Below, in pieces: positions 51,097 to 61,114 of a stretch of DNA of 64,000 nt. Source of the DNA: an uncultured Acidobacteriia bacterium (GTDB taxonomy: Bacteria; Acidobacteriota; Terriglobia; Bryobacterales; Bryobacteraceae). A program made the translations under genes and the position numbers. Under the pieces are notes generated by a model, which saw nothing but the letters and a program-made list of their open reading frames with translations, searched no databases and had not been told where the DNA came from. Numbering within the stretch: position 1 is the first letter of the stretch; each line of letters opens with the position of its first letter. The stretch is taken from assembly GCA_903875575.1 (NCBI GenBank), contig CAIQWJ010000030.1, positions 1-64,000 of the forward strand, given 5' to 3'.

Positions 51097-52461
51097 TCAC
51101 CGGGAATAATCCTGGATCTCTGTTTTCCCCGCGTCTTTGGCAGACGTTCGGGAGTAGCCACCTGCTGTCAATGCCGAAATTGCGTTGCGGCGCTGGATTT
51201 CAGTGGCGTAAGGCGTAACCGCCAGAACGGTCTGCGGGGCGGGGCAGTTCGATGTCGCGAGCTCCGGGCGGAAGAACGCGTACGACCGGACCTCTTCCTC
51301 CGGGACCACGACCAGACAGGCTCCGTGACTGACTTCTGCGGAGAGCGCGGCTGCGGCGACGGCCCAATCCTCCTTTGGGGTCGCGAAGAACCGGTAGTCC
51401 TGCCACAAACAGATTCCTGCGAACAAGAGGCCGATGCCAACGGTCGGGCGGTTGTTTCCACCGACGGTCAGTCTCTCCATGCCCAGGCCTGCCAGGAGCG
51501 CCACCGCCGGAAGCACCCACATGATTTGTCGCGTCGCTACAAAATAACCGAATTTGGCGTCGGCCGCGATGGCAACGACGGTTGGGACGAAGATCAGCAG
51601 GAGCAACAGTGTCGCATTTCGCGACTGGCGGCGGTGGTTCCAGACGGCTGCAAGGAACAGAATTGCCAAAAGTCCCGAACCCCAGTAGCCACCGCCCACC
51701 AGCTCCCGAAACATCATCAACGGGGTCTTGGCCGAGAAGGAAAAATGCACGCCGGCATCTTCGATGTGACTGGCCCACAGAGATTTGGTCCAGACATACC
51801 AGGGGGCGAATGAAAGGGCGGCCAGTGCCCCGGCAACCGCGGAAAACAGGGTTGTTCGGAGATCTTTCTGGCAGGCTGCCCAGACGATGTGGGCCAGACC
51901 CACGGTTATCGCATACGGCTGTGTGTAGACGGCCAGCATCAGCGTCAGGCAGTACCCGGCGGCAGTGAGCAGCGCGGGTTCCTTTGCCAGGCGCATGAAA
52001 AGATACGTTGCCAGAGTGGAGAAAAACAGGGCCGGACCGTAGGTCCTCGATTCACAGGCGTAGCGAAGTGTCAGCGGGAAGGCGGCGCAGAGCGTCGCGG
52101 CGATCCACGGTCGTCTCATGCCAAGACGGGCACCAAGGAGCCCTGTCAGGAAGACCGCACCGGCCACAAAAACTGCTGACGGGAAGCGGGCGAGTCGCAC
52201 CGAATAGCCCGCCACGCTGAAAATGCTTTGCTGCACCAGATAGCCAAGAGGCGCGGCGCCCGGATGCCGCGTCAACAGGTGAATCAATTGCGAGGGCGTG
52301 GTGCCGCGGGTTTCGATGAGTTGCAGGATTTCATCCAGCCATAGGGGCAGGACTCCGGACAGTACTACGGCCGTTGAGAAGAAAAGCGCGGCGATTCCGA
52401 GCGCGCTTCGGATAGGACGCGAATCTGAAAAGTCCGTTTGCTGCGCGCGGCCGGGAGTCAT
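51097..52461 (-). CDS. Membrane glycosyltransferase-like protein (GT-C / ArnT-PMT type)
   Basis: A 454-residue polytopic protein with about 11 helices. The first periplasmic loop carries PLWLDEILQLIETRG, the Asp-Glu pair that marks GT-C enzymes using lipid-linked sugars. Further on are HPGAAPLGYLVQQSIFSVAG and ATLCAAFPLTLRYACESRTY (family-like 'SR-x-Y' block), then a C-terminal soluble part with VSHGACLVVVPEEEVRSYAF. The acceptor, lipid A, protein or other glycan, is not evident. It is followed at 14 bases by the MsbA-like exporter on the same strand. Confidence 0.75.
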   Translation of the reverse strand: MTPGRAQQTDFSDSRPIRSALGIAALFFSTAVVLSGVLPLWLDEILQLIETRGTTPSQLIHLLTRHPGAAPLGYLVQQSIFSVAGYSVRLARFPSAVFVAGAVFLTGLLGARLGMRRPWIAATLCAAFPLTLRYACESRTYGPALFFSTLATYLFMRLAKEPALLTAAGYCLTLMLAVYTQPYAITVGLAHIVWAACQKDLRTTLFSAVAGALAALSFAPWYVWTKSLWASHIEDAGVHFSFSAKTPLMMFRELVGGGYWGSGLLAILFLAAVWNHRRQSRNATLLLLLIFVPTVVAIAADAKFGYFVATRQIMWVLPAVALLAGLGMERLTVGGNNRPTVGIGLLFAGICLWQDYRFFATPKEDWAVAAAALSAEVSHGACLVVVPEEEVRSYAFFRPELATSNCPAPQTVLAVTPYATEIQRRNAISALTAGGYSRTSAKDAGKTEIQDYSR

Positions 52462-52475
52462 AGGCGCGGTTGGTA

Positions 52476-54386
52476 CTACGTGCGGGGCATGCCACGTGGC
52501 GCAGCCGCTTCAGCCGGCACCTCGTCTTCAGGCACTTTATCACCTTCGCCCGGTGCCAGGAAGAGGTTTTCGTCCAGCGCATGCTGGCGCGTATACATTT
52601 CCCAGTAGCGGCCATGCAGGGCAAAGAGCTCGCCGTGCGTGCCGCGCTCGGTAATCCGTCCGTCTTCCACCACCAGGATTTGATCCGCCCGGCGGATAGT
52701 CGACAGACGATGCGCAATCACGAAGGTCGTGCGGCCCTTCATCAGATGCGAAAGGCCTTCCTGAATCATGGCCTCCGATTCGGAATCGAGGCTGGAGGTC
52801 GCTTCGTCCAGGATCAGGATACGCGGGTCGGCCAGAATCGCGCGGGCGATGGAGAGCCGCTGGCGCTGTCCGCCGGAGAGTTTCACGCCGCGCTCGCCTA
52901 CAATCGTGTCGTACTTGTCGTCCAGTTTCTCCGCGAATTCGTCCACGCGGGCGATCCGGCAGGCTTCGAGGAACTGTTCGTCGGTGGCGTCGGGACGCGC
53001 GAAGACGACGTTATCGCGGATGGTGCCGTCGAACAGGAAGGTTTCCTGGAGCACGACACCTAACTGACTTCGGAAGCTGTAGAGCTGTACTGTGTCGAGG
53101 TCCGTGCCATCCACGTAGATATGTCCGCCCGTCGGTTTATAGAACGCGCTGATCAGGCCGATGGTGGTGGATTTTCCAGACCCCGAGGGGCCCACGAACG
53201 CCGTTACGGTGCCGGGCTTCGAGGTCAGCGAAATCGCATGGAGTACGTCGTGGTCCGGGTTGTAGGCGAAGGTTACTTTGTCGAACACGACTTCGCCGCG
53301 GATGGGCCCCATGGCGACGGTCCTGGTCGGATCTTCGTTTTCCGGGCGCTCGGCCATTACCTGTCGCGTACGCTCCAGACCGGCCAGTGCTTCGGAAATC
53401 TGAGTGCCGATATTAACCACGCTGACGATGGGCGCAATCAGAGTGGCAAGGAAAGCTACGAATTTGAAGTAATCGCCAGGCGTCATGGTGTGAGCCAGCA
53501 TGGCGTGTGCACCCATGTACATGATGATCGAGCCGACAATGCCCATCAGTACAGTGGCCGAAAGCGACATGACTGACATCGCCGTCATACTCTTGCGCAC
53601 ATTGTCGAGCAGACGCTGCACGCCTTCGCCAAAGACACGGGCCTCGCGTTCTTCCGCGTGGTAGCCCTTGATGACGCGAACTCCGCCCAGCGATTCCGTA
53701 AGGCGGCCGGTCACTTCGGCGTTGATCTTGCCTCGTTCCCGGAAGATGGGGCGAATCGTTTTGAACGCACGGCTGAGGGTAATCCCGAAGGTGAGCATCA
53801 CGCCCAGCGCCAGGCAGGTCATGGCCGCATTGATCTGGAGCAACAGGATCAGAGACATGACCGCGGTGAGAACTCCGCCCAGGAAATCCACCAGCCCGGT
53901 TCCGATCAGGTTCCGGATGCCTTCCACATCGCTCATGATGCGGGAAACCATTTGCCCTGTCTTGTTGGCGTCGTAATAAGTCACTGGCAGGCGACCAATA
54001 TGGTTCTGTACCTTGCGACGCAGTTCCGCGATCAGCTTCTGGCCTTCAATGGAAAGCAACTGAGTCAGGACGAATGACGACACGCCCTGAATCGCCGTGG
54101 CTCCCAGTACCGCCATCGTCAGCGTGGTGAGCATCCCCACTTCGCGTTTGGCGACGACGTTGTCGATCAGATATTTCGTGGAATAGGGCAGCACCAGTCC
54201 GCAGACGCGGCTGACGATGATGAGCAGGAAGCCAAGTGCCAGCAAGCCGCGACGGGGCTTGACCAGTGCCGAGATGTCAGGCCAAAGGTCGCGGAGCCGT
54301 TCGGATGCGGCTTTTTTCGCTGCGGGTGGAGTGTTTCGGCTGCCCGAGCGCCCCTCGCCATGGCCCATGCCGCCTGAGAGTCGCAA
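52476..54386 (-). CDS. MsbA-like ABC exporter (fused permease-ATPase)
   Basis: A 636-residue half-transporter. Six-helix domain (LLALGFLLIIVSRVCGLVLP; LGGVLTAVMSLILLLQINAA; MSLSATVLMGIVGSIIMYMG; FVAFLATLIAPIVSVVNIGT). The ATPase domain has Walker A FVGPSGSGKSTTIGLISAF, Q-loop LGVVLQETFLFDGTIRDNVV, signature KLSGGQRQRLSIARAILADP, Walker B ILILDEATSSLD and VIAHRLSTIRRAD. It dimerises to flip lipids or lipid-linked molecules, MsbA/lipid A-like. The start is TTG at 54386 or ATG at 54368, which has AGGCGG directly before it. An acidic Ala/Pro/Glu tail closes the protein. Confidence 0.93.
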   Translation of the reverse strand: MRLSGGMGHGEGRSGSRNTPPAAKKAASERLRDLWPDISALVKPRRGLLALGFLLIIVSRVCGLVLPYSTKYLIDNVVAKREVGMLTTLTMAVLGATAIQGVSSFVLTQLLSIEGQKLIAELRRKVQNHIGRLPVTYYDANKTGQMVSRIMSDVEGIRNLIGTGLVDFLGGVLTAVMSLILLLQINAAMTCLALGVMLTFGITLSRAFKTIRPIFRERGKINAEVTGRLTESLGGVRVIKGYHAEEREARVFGEGVQRLLDNVRKSMTAMSVMSLSATVLMGIVGSIIMYMGAHAMLAHTMTPGDYFKFVAFLATLIAPIVSVVNIGTQISEALAGLERTRQVMAERPENEDPTRTVAMGPIRGEVVFDKVTFAYNPDHDVLHAISLTSKPGTVTAFVGPSGSGKSTTIGLISAFYKPTGGHIYVDGTDLDTVQLYSFRSQLGVVLQETFLFDGTIRDNVVFARPDATDEQFLEACRIARVDEFAEKLDDKYDTIVGERGVKLSGGQRQRLSIARAILADPRILILDEATSSLDSESEAMIQEGLSHLMKGRTTFVIAHRLSTIRRADQILVVEDGRITERGTHGELFALHGRYWEMYTRQHALDENLFLAPGEGDKVPEDEVPAEAAAPRGMPRT

Positions 54387-54389
54387 GCT

Positions 54390-55502
54390 TTACTGACCGC
54401 CGCCGATCCAGTAGCCCGGCCGCGTGGTGCAGACGTATTCGGGATTCCGGTCGATCTGGACGACGATCGTGTGATAGCCGCCCTCGTCCCCGTTGGTCGG
54501 AGTATACGAAATCATGTACTGACTGTGAACCTGCTGGCTGATCTTCTGGATGGCGCTTTCGAGGCCCTTCTGACGGAAGAAGACCATTTCCGCACCGCCG
54601 GTGGCGCGCGCAAACTGCGTGGAGGGGTCTTTGATGAACAGGCCCTTGGCGTCAATGAAGATTTCTTTAAGGACCGGGATAAACTGCGCCCGGTTGCCCA
54701 TGCCGTACTGCTGTTCCACTGTGGTAGGTGTGCTCGCCATCCCCATCGGGAAGTTTTGTGCAGCAATGTCGACTGCCATGGGACGCGGTGCGTCCTGTTT
54801 TTCGTTGAGGCGAACGCTGAACTGCGAAATGTCCACGGAATAGATTTGGACATTGGTCAGGGTGGCGTTGATCAGGACTTCCTTCAGCCGCGCCTCGCTG
54901 CCTTCATCGCGGGTTTCGCTGACCAGCAGGATGACTCTCCGGTTCGATTTCGGCCGCTTGCTCAGCATGTAGACGCCGCGTTCAACAGCGTCAATGATCC
55001 GGGTCCCGGAACTGCCGGCGTGGATATTCTGGATGGCAACTTTGATCTTGTCGTTGTCGGTGGTGAAATCCTGTGGAACCTGAATCCGGCCGTCGAAGGC
55101 GACAATCGCGGCCTCGCCCTGGCGGCCGGTGATTTGCGTCAAGAGGATGCCCATCTTCTGGAGTTGAGGCAGAACACCTTCCACTCTGGATGACTTTTCG
55201 ATGGCGACAACCAGGGAGATCGGGTCAAACGCCGAATCCACGTGGATGTTTTGCTCTTTGCCGTTGTCCCAGAGGTGAAACTGGGCGGGCTGCAGGCCGT
55301 CGATAATATTGCCGCTCTTATCCGTTACCAGTACCGGTGCCACCAGTGTGGTCAAGTGCGTTACGAACTTCGTAATCGGATCACCGATGGTGGGCGCGTC
55401 TGCCGCAGTCTGCGCTTTCGTCGTTGCCACGAAAACCGCCGCGAGGCAGCCAACACCCACGGTCAGGCCGAGAAGACTTTGACGAACTGTACTGAACTTC
55501 AT
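54390..55502 (-). CDS. VWA protein of the acidobacterial VWFA-related type
   Basis: A 370-residue exported protein with a signal peptide (LLGLTVGVGCLAAVFVATTKAQ). First an N-terminal beta domain (VAPVLVTDKSGNIIDGLQPA), typical of the VWFA-related proteins amplified in Acidobacteria, then the VWA fold (ISLVVAIEKSSRVEGVLPQL; NIHAGSSGTRIIDAVERGVY; NRRVILLVSETRDEGSEARL; TNVQIYSVDISQFSVRL). The MIDAS Asp-x-Ser-x-Ser is replaced by Glu-Lys-Ser-Ser-Arg, so metal binding is doubtful. The long insert has a further domain (FIPVLKEIFIDAKGLFIKDP). It ends with a possible lipid-free Tyr/Trp tail. The start at 55502 follows mogA by one base. Confidence 0.85.
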   Translation of the reverse strand: MKFSTVRQSLLGLTVGVGCLAAVFVATTKAQTAADAPTIGDPITKFVTHLTTLVAPVLVTDKSGNIIDGLQPAQFHLWDNGKEQNIHVDSAFDPISLVVAIEKSSRVEGVLPQLQKMGILLTQITGRQGEAAIVAFDGRIQVPQDFTTDNDKIKVAIQNIHAGSSGTRIIDAVERGVYMLSKRPKSNRRVILLVSETRDEGSEARLKEVLINATLTNVQIYSVDISQFSVRLNEKQDAPRPMAVDIAAQNFPMGMASTPTTVEQQYGMGNRAQFIPVLKEIFIDAKGLFIKDPSTQFARATGGAEMVFFRQKGLESAIQKISQQVHSQYMISYTPTNGDEGGYHTIVVQIDRNPEYVCTTRPGYWIGGGQ

Positions 55503-55503
55503 A

Positions 55504-56040
55504 TCAATCGCGCCTTTCTCCGCTCTGCGGAGCAACAACTGTCGGAGCCACGTGTGCCGTGCGCCCGTTCAATAAGTCATGCACGTGCGGTACCAATTCC
55601 AAAATAGCACCAAGTGACTCCAACGCGCCTTTCGGAGAGCCGGGCAGTGTCACAATCAGGACCGTACCCGCCACCCCCGCCATGCCACGCGACAGGCTGG
55701 CCATCGGCGTGGAAAGGCGCCCCACCTGACGCATCAGTTCGCCGAAACCGGGGATCTCACGGTCGATGACATCTCGCACCGCTTCTGGCGTGATATCGCG
55801 GGGCGCAACTCCTGTCCCTCCGGTAGTAAATACGACGTCGGCCAGCCGGTTGTTCGCGACGTTCCTCAGCCAGACGGCGATCTGATCGCGTTCGTCCGGC
55901 AGGACGGTAGGCGGGGAGGCGGTGAAGCCTGCGGCGCGCAGCTTTTCGACCAGGGCCGGGCCGGAGGTGTCAACGCGGGTGCCTTCGTGAGCGCGGTCGC
56001 TCACCGTCAGTACAGCCGCGCGGATGCCTGATTTACTCAA
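55504..56040 (-). CDS. mog: MogA/MoaB-type molybdopterin adenylyltransferase
   Basis: A 178-residue protein of molybdenum cofactor synthesis, which adenylates molybdopterin before metal insertion. [20 protein letters not shown] opens the fold. The MPT motif is [20 protein letters not shown], with [20 protein letters not shown] and [23 protein letters not shown] start overlapping the moaC stop. First enzyme after MoaC and MoeA in this operon order (moeA-moaC-mog). Confidence 0.92.
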   Translation of the reverse strand: MSKSGIRAAVLTVSDRAHEGTRVDTSGPALVEKLRAAGFTASPPTVLPDERDQIAVWLRNVANNRLADVVFTTGGTGVAPRDITPEAVRDVIDREIPGFGELMRQVGRLSTPMASLSRGMAGVAGTVLIVTLPGSPKGALESLGAILELVPHVHDLLNGRTAHVAPTVVAPQSGERRD

Positions 56041-56498
56041 CGTCGGAAATCTCCGCTCTTGCCGCCAGTCTTCTCCAGCAGCCAGATATCCTGGATCTCA
56101 ATCCGTTTATCCAGTGCTTTGGTCATGTCGTAGATCGTGAGAGCCGCAACAGACGCCGCAGTCAGCGCTTCCATCTCCACTCCCGTCTGCGCCATGGTAG
56201 TGGCAGAGGCAATCACACGGATGCCGTCGGCTTCCACCATCAGCGCCACGTCGGCGTGCGAGAGGGGCAGCGAATGGCAGAGCGGGATGAGTTCCGACGT
56301 CCGTTTGGCCGCCTGAATGCCTGCGATACGAGCAACTGCCAGGGGATCGCCCTTGGGATTGGAGGAGAGAGACGCGAGAACCTCAGAACTCATTCGCACG
56401 AAAGCGTGTGCCCGGGCTGTGCGTTTTGTGGAGCCTTTGGCGCTGACGTCCACCATGCGGGCTTCGCCGGAATCGTCGAAATGGGATAGTTTGCTCAT
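56037..56498 (-). CDS. moaC: Cyclic pyranopterin monophosphate synthase MoaC
   Basis: A 153-residue enzyme that closes the pyran ring of the molybdenum cofactor precursor. AARIAG-like [38 protein letters not shown] and the closing [27 protein letters not shown] with the catalytic Lys/Asp region are all canonical. The ATG at 56498 overlaps the moeA stop as ATGA; a longer opening to 56633 lies within moeA. Confidence 0.95.
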   Translation of the reverse strand: MSKLSHFDDSGEARMVDVSAKGSTKRTARAHAFVRMSSEVLASLSSNPKGDPLAVARIAGIQAAKRTSELIPLCHSLPLSHADVALMVEADGIRVIASATTMAQTGVEMEALTAASVAALTIYDMTKALDKRIEIQDIWLLEKTGGKSGDFRR

Positions 56499-57685
56499 TT
56501 GAATAAAATGGGAATCAGTTCGCCCTGCGCGTAATCGCCCTTTTCCGAATCTGCCACGAGCCAGGCGTTGGCCCGGCAGAGCGCCGGAATATCGGCCGAG
56601 CCCTTCGACGCCACAGGTGTGACTTCCGCGCAACGCACTTCGGCCGGCAGAAAGCGGGTCAGGCCGGGCCGATGGCTGAAGGGTCGGGTCAGTCGGGCGA
56701 GGGCGAGGTTCAGGGGAGCGTCGGTCGCGCCGGATAGCAGGTCGATAGCGGCGCGGGCGAAGATTTCGAAAGTTACCATCGTGGATGCCGGGTTGCCTGG
56801 CAGGCCGAAGAAGAACTTCTGTGCGGCGCGTCCGAAGACGACAGGCTGACCCGGCTGGATCAACGCCCGATCGAAATAGAAAGTTGCACCGAGTTCGGCC
56901 ACCACGGGTTCCACCACATCGTATTTTCCTGCTGAAACGCCGCCGCTGAGTAACAGGAGGTCGGCGGTGAGGCCTTCTTTGATGAGTGTTCGCGTATGTT
57001 CGATGGTGTCTCGTGCGACCGGCAGAATCCAGGGGATTCCGCCCGCCCGTTCCACCTGCGCGGCCAGCGCGTAGGCGTTGGAATTGCGGATCTGGCTTTC
57101 GCGGGGGACCTCGCTCACGTCGACAATTTCGTCGCCGGTCGACAGAATGGCCACTCGTGGACGCGTGAATACGTTCACGGTACCCTGCCCGACGGAAGCG
57201 AGGCAGGCGATGGCGGTGTAGTCGATTCTGGAGCCGCGTTCGAGGACAACAGTGCCTGCGGTTGCCTCGCAGCCGCGCGCTGAGATGTTCGAGCCTGAAT
57301 CGGCGGAGCGGTCTGTGGAGACAGTCCCGTCGTCGTGGCGAACGCAGTGTTCCACCATGACGACGGCGTCGGCACCGGCGGGAACCGGTGCGCCCGTCAT
57401 GATTTCGACAGCCTCTCCGGCCTGCACTGTACCTGAGAAGGTCCGCCCGGCGCGCACCTCGCCGATAATTCGAAGCCGTCCAGGGATATCGACGGCGCGA
57501 ACGGCAAAACCGTCGCGCATGGAGCGGGGAAAGGGAGGTGCGTCGCGGTCGGCGAGGATGTCTTCCGCGAGGACTCGCCCGGTGGCGGCGCGAAGTTCGA
57601 TGGTTTCGACAGCAGGAACCGTCGCCGCCGCGCGAAGTTCGCGCAGGACCGTGGTACGCGCTTCGATAAAGCTCAGAGCCGGCAC
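56495..57685 (-). CDS. moeA: Molybdopterin molybdenumtransferase MoeA
   Basis: A 396-residue enzyme that inserts molybdenum into adenylated molybdopterin. Typical blocks are [96 protein letters not shown] and [20 protein letters not shown]. The C-terminal domain is complete ([19 protein letters not shown]). First gene of the cofactor operon. No molybdate transporter or molybdoenzyme is seen in the window. Confidence 0.95.
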   Translation of the reverse strand: MPALSFIEARTTVLRELRAAATVPAVETIELRAATGRVLAEDILADRDAPPFPRSMRDGFAVRAVDIPGRLRIIGEVRAGRTFSGTVQAGEAVEIMTGAPVPAGADAVVMVEHCVRHDDGTVSTDRSADSGSNISARGCEATAGTVVLERGSRIDYTAIACLASVGQGTVNVFTRPRVAILSTGDEIVDVSEVPRESQIRNSNAYALAAQVERAGGIPWILPVARDTIEHTRTLIKEGLTADLLLLSGGVSAGKYDVVEPVVAELGATFYFDRALIQPGQPVVFGRAAQKFFFGLPGNPASTMVTFEIFARAAIDLLSGATDAPLNLALARLTRPFSHRPGLTRFLPAEVRCAEVTPVASKGSADIPALCRANAWLVADSEKGDYAQGELIPILFK

Positions 57686-57721
57686 AGCTTCAAGTGTAGC
57701 GTCATGCGATTGGGAGTAATC

Positions 57722-58087
57722 TCAACGCATCAGATACTCGCGTTGGGTGGAACGTCGATAGATTTGGTCCCGATCGCGAGCAATGGAATTGGTCGGGTCA
57801 CTGGGGTCGAAACGGACCACGAGTTGTTCGGTTGCTTTGGCCGTCGCGGCATAGTTCCTTGCGGATTTTCGCCAGAAGAAGGGCCTTTCGTCGGTGCTGG
57901 TGCGACGAGATCCATCGACGTTAAAGGCGTAGACAACTTCGGCGACAGGGTAAATCGAGTCGTTGTCCCTTGCGCTCAGAAGCTGTCCCTCCGTTTTCGG
58001 CCACTTCTCACTGCGGCGCTCACGGAGGAACCAAAGCAATCTTCGGGCAAGGTACACAACTATTTCATCGATGTACCACCCGAGCAT
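57722..58087 (-). CDS. Small DUF3592-like protein
   Basis: A 121-residue protein. After a short hydrophobic start (YIDEIVVYLARRLLWFL) it has the pattern of DUF3592 proteins: KTEGQLLSARDNDSIYPVAE, VVYAFNVDGSRRTSTDE, and VVRFDPSDPTNSIARDRDQI. Only one membrane segment is visible, where longer family members have several. The ATG at 58087 starts a few bases after the quinoprotein stop on the same strand. Function unknown. Confidence 0.6.
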   Translation of the reverse strand: MLGWYIDEIVVYLARRLLWFLRERRSEKWPKTEGQLLSARDNDSIYPVAEVVYAFNVDGSRRTSTDERPFFWRKSARNYAATAKATEQLVVRFDPSDPTNSIARDRDQIYRRSTQREYLMR

Positions 58088-58090
58088 CAA

Positions 58091-59872
58091 TTACCGACCG
58101 CCGGACGCCGCCGCGCCACCACGCCCGCCCCTGCCTGAGCCGCCCGCCCCGCCGCGTCCCGCTGCCGCAGGTTGCCGTAACGGCGGTTCCGTAGGAGTCG
58201 CCAACTGGGGCAACGCCCCGCCAATCTTGAATGCCCAGAGATTGTCGCCGTGCTGCGACAGGTTAAACGAACTGCCGCCGGAAAGGATCGCCACGTACTG
58301 CTCTCCGTTGATCTCATAGGTAACCGCTGGTGCATCGGCCCCGGCACCCGTCTGGAACGACCACAGTTCATTTCCGTTTTTGATGTCATACGCCACCAGG
58401 CGACCATCCGGATCGCCGTGGAACATCAGCCCGGAGGCCGTGCTCAGCAGTCCGCTGCCGGCCGCTATGGGGAATTTAGTCTTCTTCTGCCACACGATCT
58501 TATTCGTTGTCGGATCAATCGCTGTCAGCGTTCCCGAACGCGGTTCGTTAGGCGGGCGCACAAAGCCGCCGTTCAGGGTGAACTGCGAATTCGTAATCGC
58601 GCCCGGGACATAAATCAGGTGTGTCAGCGGACTGTAGGTCATCGGTGCCCAGGAAATCCCGCCCAAGGTGCCCGGAGCCACCACAACACCTTCCTCCCAA
58701 TACGCGCCGAAGACGCAGGCGCTCTTCATTCCAGGCGCAACGCTGTCCGGCTCCGGACAGGTCGGCACAAAGGAGTCGCCAATCGGATACGGCTGTGTCT
58801 TCGCCGTCTTCATCTCCGCTTGCTGCGGCACTGCTCTCTCTTCGATGCCCACCAGCGGCGTGCCGTTTGTGCGATCCAGGATGTAGAGAAAACCGGTCTT
58901 GCCACCGTGGATGAGCGCCTTGCGGGTTCTACCCTGAAACTGGATATCAGCCAGTACCGGCGAAGCCGCGTTGTCGTAATCCCAGATGTCGTGGTGGACT
59001 TCCTGGTAATGCCACTTCCGTTCGCCTGTCTTCAGATCCAGCGCCACAATAGACGCGGTGAAGAGATTATCGCCGCCGCGCTTGGTGGCATCGAAGTCCG
59101 GCCACGCGTTGCCCACGGGCACGTAGATCATGCCGAGCTCGGGGTCAATCGCCGATGCGGTCCAGATGGGGCCGCCGCCGTGATCCCACGAATCGCCTTC
59201 CCATGTCTCACGGCCGTATTCGCCAGGTCCCGGAATAGTCCAAAAGCCCCAGACCTGTTTGCCTGTCTTCGCATCGAACGCACCCATGAAACCGCGAATG
59301 CCACCCTCGCCGCCGGAGACACCCATGTAAACGAGGCCGTCGTAATAAAGCGCCGGTGCCACTGTTGTGCCGCGATCCCCGACTTTGGTGGTCCACACCA
59401 GTGCGCCCGTCTTCTGGTCGAGAGCGATCAGATTGTTGCCGCCGCCGCTGGAAAAAACCTTGCCTTCCGCTGCCACCACGCCGCGGTTCGTGCCGCCGCG
59501 TCCGCCGCCGCCCTGGGCCGACGGCTGGTACTTCCACTGGATCGCGCCGGTTGCGGCATCAAGCGCCAGAATGGTCCCCGCAGCACCGGGAACATACATC
59601 GAACTGCCCACCACCACGGGTGTCCCTTCCAGATTGGAACCGACCGCGCCATCGGCAATGTGTGTCATCCACGCACCGCCGAGCTTTCCGATATTTGCCG
59701 GCGTAATCCCCGTCAGCGAGGAGTGACGCTGATTACCCAGATTGCCGCCGACGACGGGGAACTCCTTCGATGGAATGGCGCGCCAATCCGCCGAGGCCGC
59801 AGGACGCCCGGGAGCCTGAGCAAAGGCGACCGCGCAGCAGATGGCGGTGAAGACAGCAAAACGGATAGACAT
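58091..59872 (-). CDS. Exported PQQ-type quinoprotein dehydrogenase
   Basis: A 593-residue periplasmic beta-propeller of the PQQ alcohol/glucose-dehydrogenase group. Signal peptide VFTAICCAVAFAQ. Propeller blocks include WRAIPSKEFPVVGGNLGNQR, GTILALDAATGAIQWKYQPS, EGGIRGFMGAFDAKTGKQVW, KWHYQEVHHDIWDYDNAASP and LTAIDPTTNKIVWQKKTKF. These W-motif repeats define the family. The adjacent Cys-Cys disulfide of methanol dehydrogenases is absent. No fused haem domain. The last 25 residues are Gly/Arg-rich (GRGGAGGSGRGGRGGAAA). The substrate is unknown. Confidence 0.88.
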   Translation of the reverse strand: MSIRFAVFTAICCAVAFAQAPGRPAASADWRAIPSKEFPVVGGNLGNQRHSSLTGITPANIGKLGGAWMTHIADGAVGSNLEGTPVVVGSSMYVPGAAGTILALDAATGAIQWKYQPSAQGGGGRGGTNRGVVAAEGKVFSSGGGNNLIALDQKTGALVWTTKVGDRGTTVAPALYYDGLVYMGVSGGEGGIRGFMGAFDAKTGKQVWGFWTIPGPGEYGRETWEGDSWDHGGGPIWTASAIDPELGMIYVPVGNAWPDFDATKRGGDNLFTASIVALDLKTGERKWHYQEVHHDIWDYDNAASPVLADIQFQGRTRKALIHGGKTGFLYILDRTNGTPLVGIEERAVPQQAEMKTAKTQPYPIGDSFVPTCPEPDSVAPGMKSACVFGAYWEEGVVVAPGTLGGISWAPMTYSPLTHLIYVPGAITNSQFTLNGGFVRPPNEPRSGTLTAIDPTTNKIVWQKKTKFPIAAGSGLLSTASGLMFHGDPDGRLVAYDIKNGNELWSFQTGAGADAPAVTYEINGEQYVAILSGGSSFNLSQHGDNLWAFKIGGALPQLATPTEPPLRQPAAAGRGGAGGSGRGGRGGAAASGGR

Positions 59873-59902
59873 GACCCAACGATGTTATAACAGGTTTCGC
59901 AG

Positions 59903-61102
59903 CTAGTCCACGAACGCAGCGACACTGATGGCTCCCAGCAGCATCAATCCGCCGGCCACCGCAAATGCGGCCTGTGGGGAAGCCATCGTCCAGAGCGTGC
60001 CTACCAAAGCGCTGGAGATTAGGTCTCCGGCTCCGTTCACCGCGCCAAGCGTTCCGTAGACTGTGCCGCGAATAGCCGGGTCCGTGATATCCGGCGGGAT
60101 AGCTTTTTCCAGGGTTTCCTGTGCGGCGGCAAAGACGCCGGCGAGTGCAAAGATTGCGGACAACGCGGGTAGCGATGCCGACCCCGCGAGAAACATCCAC
60201 CCGGTAAATCCAGCCGTCAGAGCGCCGCAGAGATATCCGGTTGCCAGCAGAATAGGCTTCCGCCCCTGGTCGGCCAGCCAGCCGATCGGATATGCAGCGG
60301 CGGCATTTACGATGTTCCGGATCACATAGAGCAGAGCCGCAATCTGTGCGGCGCGGACCGCACCGTATTCGGGGCGGAGCAGCGTCGCGGCCGCCAGAAT
60401 CAACAGAGCTGGTGAGAAGTCGCCGCTCCCGAATAGCCCCACCGCCATCAGCATGCGCCGAAACGCCGGAGGCAGTTCGCGCACGGACTGAAGAAAGTTC
60501 ATCCACGGCTTGGGCTGACGTCGCGTCTCCTTCACCAGAAACAGGAACGCCAACGGTGCCGCGATCCCCGGGATCAGCGACAACAGAAAAATGCGTCGGA
60601 AGGGCGCATCCGGGGTGTCCACGGGTAGCCAGTGCAGCAGCACCACGCCCATGATCGGGCCGATCACTGCGCCAATCGTATCGCCAGCCCGGTGGAAGCC
60701 AAACGCGCGCGCCCGGAATTCCGGTTCCACAGATTCTGAGAGCATCGCGTCGCGCAGCGTGCCGCGCAGGCCGCGCCCGAACCAACTCACCATACGTCCC
60801 GTGAGCAGCAAGCCCCAGCCGCCGGCAAAAGCGAAGATCGAAAGCCCCGCGCCGGTGAAAAACTGACCGGTCACGATCATGGCCTTGCGATGTCCGATCT
60901 TGTCCGAATACCAGCCCGCGAAGAGCTTCAGGAAACTGGAAAACGCGTCTGACGCACCTTCAATCCATCCCAGTGCTGCCGCCGCCACATGAATCAGCGG
61001 CAGAAAGCCAGGCAGCACCGCCATCACCATTTCGTGCGAGGCATCAGAGAGCAGACTCGTAATGGTCATGCCCCAGACGTTGCGATTCAGCCATTGGCGC
61101 AT
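59903..61102 (-). CDS. Major facilitator superfamily transporter
   Basis: A 399-residue permease with 11-12 helices. MFS loop 2-3 motif GWYSDKIGHRKAMIVTGQFF and a second-half copy at IGWLADQGRKPILLATGYLC mark the internal repeat. Helix 1 is ITSLLSDASHEMVMAVLPGF. A drug/metabolite exporter-like role is likely; the substrate is not known. It follows the DUF885 gene by 12 bp on the same strand. Confidence 0.9.
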   Translation of the reverse strand: MRQWLNRNVWGMTITSLLSDASHEMVMAVLPGFLPLIHVAAAALGWIEGASDAFSSFLKLFAGWYSDKIGHRKAMIVTGQFFTGAGLSIFAFAGGWGLLLTGRMVSWFGRGLRGTLRDAMLSESVEPEFRARAFGFHRAGDTIGAVIGPIMGVVLLHWLPVDTPDAPFRRIFLLSLIPGIAAPLAFLFLVKETRRQPKPWMNFLQSVRELPPAFRRMLMAVGLFGSGDFSPALLILAAATLLRPEYGAVRAAQIAALLYVIRNIVNAAAAYPIGWLADQGRKPILLATGYLCGALTAGFTGWMFLAGSASLPALSAIFALAGVFAAAQETLEKAIPPDITDPAIRGTVYGTLGAVNGAGDLISSALVGTLWTMASPQAAFAVAGGLMLLGAISVAAFVD

Positions 61103-61114
61103 TAGATGACAGCG

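Noticed and set aside
58250..59890. Long plus-strand reading frame (about 546 codons) opposite the quinoprotein gene
   Set aside because: It is wholly antisense to a clear PQQ propeller, with Arg/His-rich composition typical of GC-rich shadow frames.
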